A stretch of 14,966 nucleotides of DNA from Cyanobacteria bacterium UBA7753 (lineage in GTDB: Bacteria > Cyanobacteriota > Vampirovibrionia > Gastranaerophilales > Gastranaerophilaceae): NCBI GenBank assembly GCA_002481545.1, contig DLEF01000042.1, positions 14,847-29,812 on the forward strand. The letters are read 5' to 3'. A model generated the notes under the pieces. The model worked only from the letters and a program-made list of their open reading frames with translations, made no database searches and was not told the DNA's origin. A program made the translations under genes and the position numbers. Within the stretch, counting starts at the first letter, position 1. Every line of letters starts with the position of its first letter. Positions 13,451 through 14,966 of the stretch are shown here, one piece after another.

Positions 13451-14362
13451 TTAACCGAAGAGCTTGAACGTACGTTCTACGTTGTCTTTAGATACGGTCT
13501 TGAGTGTTTCCATCTCTTGTTTCAGGGCGTTTCTTTCGGATTCTACCGCAGCGAGCTCGGTATCAAACGTTCTGTCTTTCATATCAATACGTTTCATATC
13601 GGCTTCATATTTTGCTTCGGCTTTCTTCAAATGTTTTTCGTCGGAGACTTCCTGCAAACCTGTATTGGTTGCGATACTTGTTTCATAGTTAGAGAAGTCT
13701 TGGTCATCTTCTTTTGCGAATGTATTATCCTTGCGTTGTTGTACGATAGTTACATGTCCTGATGAAATCAGGTTTGTGATAACTTCTTCAACATCTTTAG
13801 GCGGATTATTAACATCAGCTTTGAATGCGTCGGCGCACAATTGAGCATAATCGTTCGTTACGGATTTAACCGTAATTGAGCCGCCGTCTTTTGTAGCTAT
13901 TTCAGCTTTGTTTCCGTCAGTTGGCAAGTTCGCATATTCGGCTGCGCTGACATAGCCCGTGTCTGTGCCGGCTGTATATTTATAATATTCGCCTGTCTCT
14001 GTATCACCAAATTGTTTCTTTACCTCCTCTTCTGTCATTTTGGTGAAAGTAATACTGTTATTAAATGCATCTCTGTATCCGGCTTCGCCGTCATATACAG
14101 TGCCTCTGAAATCTATTGCATAGCCCGCTTTAATGAAATCCTGATAACTCTTAATGTCGGTGTAAGTAGCGGAGCCGTCGGTATTTAATATTTTATATTG
14201 GACTTTAGTATCTTCCAAAGCATTCTGATAATCTTCATAGACCTGTCTGGATTCGTTAGCCATTTGAAGTTTTTCGGCTTCCAATTTAGCCGCTTTGTAT
14301 TCAATTTGGTGCATTCTTGTTGTTAATTGCAACAAACGTGCTTGTGATGATGCTAAACCCAT
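13451..14362 (-). CDS. Unknown protein with helical termini (MGLASSQARLL family)
   Basis: I do not know a name for this 303-residue protein. Residues 1-55 form a long helix with a conserved-looking opening (MGLASSQARLLQLTTRMHQI, EYKAAKLEAEKLQMANESRQ). Residues 56-235 are mixed, Asp/Thr/Tyr-rich and poor in hydrophobic runs (YDGEAGYRDAFNNSITFT, TGEYYKYTAGTDTGYVSAAE). Residues about 240-303 are a coiled coil (HLKKAEAKYEADMKRIDMKD, ELAAVESERNALKQEMETLK) that ends NVERTFKLFG. Helical N- and C-termini around a variable middle without a signal peptide is the plan of flagellar axial and other type III-secreted proteins, and the flagellar cluster is in the window; this link is an inference. ATG at 14362 follows GGAAACAGGAATTAAACT. 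Confidence 0.6.
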   Translation of the reverse strand: MGLASSQARLLQLTTRMHQIEYKAAKLEAEKLQMANESRQVYEDYQNALEDTKVQYKILNTDGSATYTDIKSYQDFIKAGYAIDFRGTVYDGEAGYRDAFNNSITFTKMTEEEVKKQFGDTETGEYYKYTAGTDTGYVSAAEYANLPTDGNKAEIATKDGGSITVKSVTNDYAQLCADAFKADVNNPPKDVEEVITNLISSGHVTIVQQRKDNTFAKEDDQDFSNYETSIATNTGLQEVSDEKHLKKAEAKYEADMKRIDMKDRTFDTELAAVESERNALKQEMETLKTVSKDNVERTFKLFG

Positions 14363-14540
14363 AGTTTAATTCCTGTTTCCTATACGATATTTTGTATCCC
14401 TTGTGTTTTACATGACGGCACATTCGCATGAAAACTTTAGTAATTTGTTGTAATTGTTAACATAAGTTTACAAAAATATGCCATGACATAGATAAAATCC
14501 GCATAAATTTCGGCATTATAAAGGGATGTATTGTAGAGTT

Positions 14541-14601
14541 GTCATCCTGAACTTGTTTCAGGATCTAATATTTACGGATGCTGAAATAAATTCAGCATGA
14601 C
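14541..14601. repeat. Two-hairpin GTCATCCTGAA repeat
   Basis: ATCCTGAA / TTCAGGAT (loop CTTGT) and ATGCTGAA / TTCAGCAT (loop ATAAA) are two perfect 8-bp hairpins, enclosed by GTCAT and ATGAC. I recall near-identical GTCATCCTGAACTTG repeats in unrelated bacterial genomes. It is non-coding. Confidence 0.65.
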
Positions 14602-14651
14602 ATGTGCGTTTTGTCGTTCATTGAACCTTTATAAATTATCTAAATATTCGA

Positions 14652-14722
14652 CATGTTTAAAATCATGGAACATGCCCTCATGGCATGCTTTTTGGCATGA
14701 CGGAGCATGTCAATCATGCATG
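14652..14722. repeat. CATG-dense palindromic cluster
   Basis: Nine CATG tetramers lie in 71 bases (starting at 14652, 14664, 14671, 14679, 14684, 14696, 14706, 14715 and 14719), several as GGCATG / CATGCC, which can pair. Two more follow in a direct repeat AAAAAACATG at about 14788 and 14800. By chance fewer than one would be expected. Confidence 0.6.
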
Positions 14723-14820
14723 GCGAGCGTTTATTAAGTTTTGTGAATGGTTGTAACCCAATAGATATAGTACTTTATAGCTTTGCTAAAAAACATGTCA
14801 AAAAACATGAAAAATAATGC

Positions 14821-14851
14821 TTGCAATTAAAAATTGAGGTGTTAATATAAT
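14821..14851 (+). promoter_or_regulatory. Probable promoter of the RNA at the right edge
   Basis: TATAAT at 14846-14851, with TTGCAA at 14821-14826 at a long 19-base spacing. Transcription would start near 14858, just at the first bases of the GC-richer structured stretch. Confidence 0.4.
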
Positions 14852-14855
14852 AAAC

Positions 14856-14966
14856 GTGTCGAGGGTACAGAGGAACCTCGGGCGGGGAACAACTCAAAAG
14901 AGTTATTACCGAACCGATATAAATAGCAACTAATACCGACAGAGGGAAGATGATACCAAAGGCACC
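14856..14966 (+). ncRNA. Candidate structured leader, possibly ydaO-type c-di-AMP riboswitch (cut by window end)
   Basis: The stretch is markedly richer in G/C than its surroundings and begins where the upstream TATAAT would start transcription. GGTACAGAGGAACC is followed by GGGGAACAACTC, a small AACTC / GAGTT hairpin with AAAA loop, then ACCGAACC and ACCGACAG. The known ydaO class has GGTAC-GGAGGAACC, GGGG-AATC before a variable stem, CCGAACC and CCGACAGCTAAC in this order, so the first half fits well. The end (CAGCTAAC paired to GGAG) is not clearly met, and the usual upstream P1 arm is missing. CGAGG / CCTCG can also pair locally. The alternative is a coding start at GTG 14856, but that frame stops after about 25 codons. 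The regulated gene would lie to the right. Confidence 0.35.

Noticed and set aside
14856..14933. Plus-strand GTG-started short frame
   Set aside because: It stops after about 25 codons and its ribosome site would be 14 bases away; no recognisable peptide.
14780..14966. Minus-strand open stretch reaching the window end with a hydrophobic reading
   Set aside because: No start is visible, composition changes sharply within it, and the plus-strand promoter and RNA reading explains the region better.

Overview
The window reads as a low-GC, A/T-rich genome of a flagellated, diderm, anaerobic bacterium. The evidence is a ferrous-iron FeoAB system, an MS-ring/rod flagellar cluster and a TonB-ExbB-ExbD-ExbD energy-coupling operon, which needs an outer membrane. 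Several proteins (the FliG-like protein, the 'INFKG' carbohydrate-enzyme-like protein and the helical protein starting MGLASSQARLL) look to me like families of the gut Melainabacteria/Vampirovibrionia (Gastranaerophilales). That assignment is from memory and could not be checked.

Layout. 80-310 (minus) is the decayed 3' end of a winged-helix regulator gene abutting feoB. 311-2676 (minus) is feoB and feoA; they look like one FeoA-FeoB fusion split by a -1 shift at a run of six A. 2677-3241 is a repeat-bearing spacer and the flagellar promoter region. 3242-6517 (plus) is fliE, fliF and a divergent FliG candidate, with sigma-28-type -10 boxes before fliE and the FliG candidate and an identical 8-mer GACAGGTG before all three genes. 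6518-6911 is a spacer packed with hairpin repeats. 6912-8360 (minus) is an alpha-amylase-like protein with altered active-site motifs. 8452-9028 (minus) is a RelE-like toxin and overlapping antitoxin, apparently from a leaderless promoter. 9199-12957 (plus) is a secreted glycine-zipper protein, then tonB, exbB and two exbD paralogues. 12952-13251 is a 300-bp composite spacer with perfect 12-bp terminal inverted repeats. 13451-14362 (minus) is an unknown helical protein. 14363-14966 is non-coding, with three repeat structures and, at the edge, the start of a probable structured RNA leader.

How the genes work together. FeoAB would import Fe2+ across the inner membrane. The TonB/ExbBD complex would energise outer-membrane uptake of iron complexes, glycans or cobalamin. 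FliE/FliF and the FliG candidate would form the base of the flagellum.

The strongest unexplained signals are the feoA/feoB frame break, the shared flagellar upstream 8-mer, the divergent FliG candidate, the MITE-like composite repeat with its family of GTAGG hairpins, and the candidate riboswitch at the right edge. I found no tRNA, rRNA, CRISPR array, intact transposase or prophage genes.
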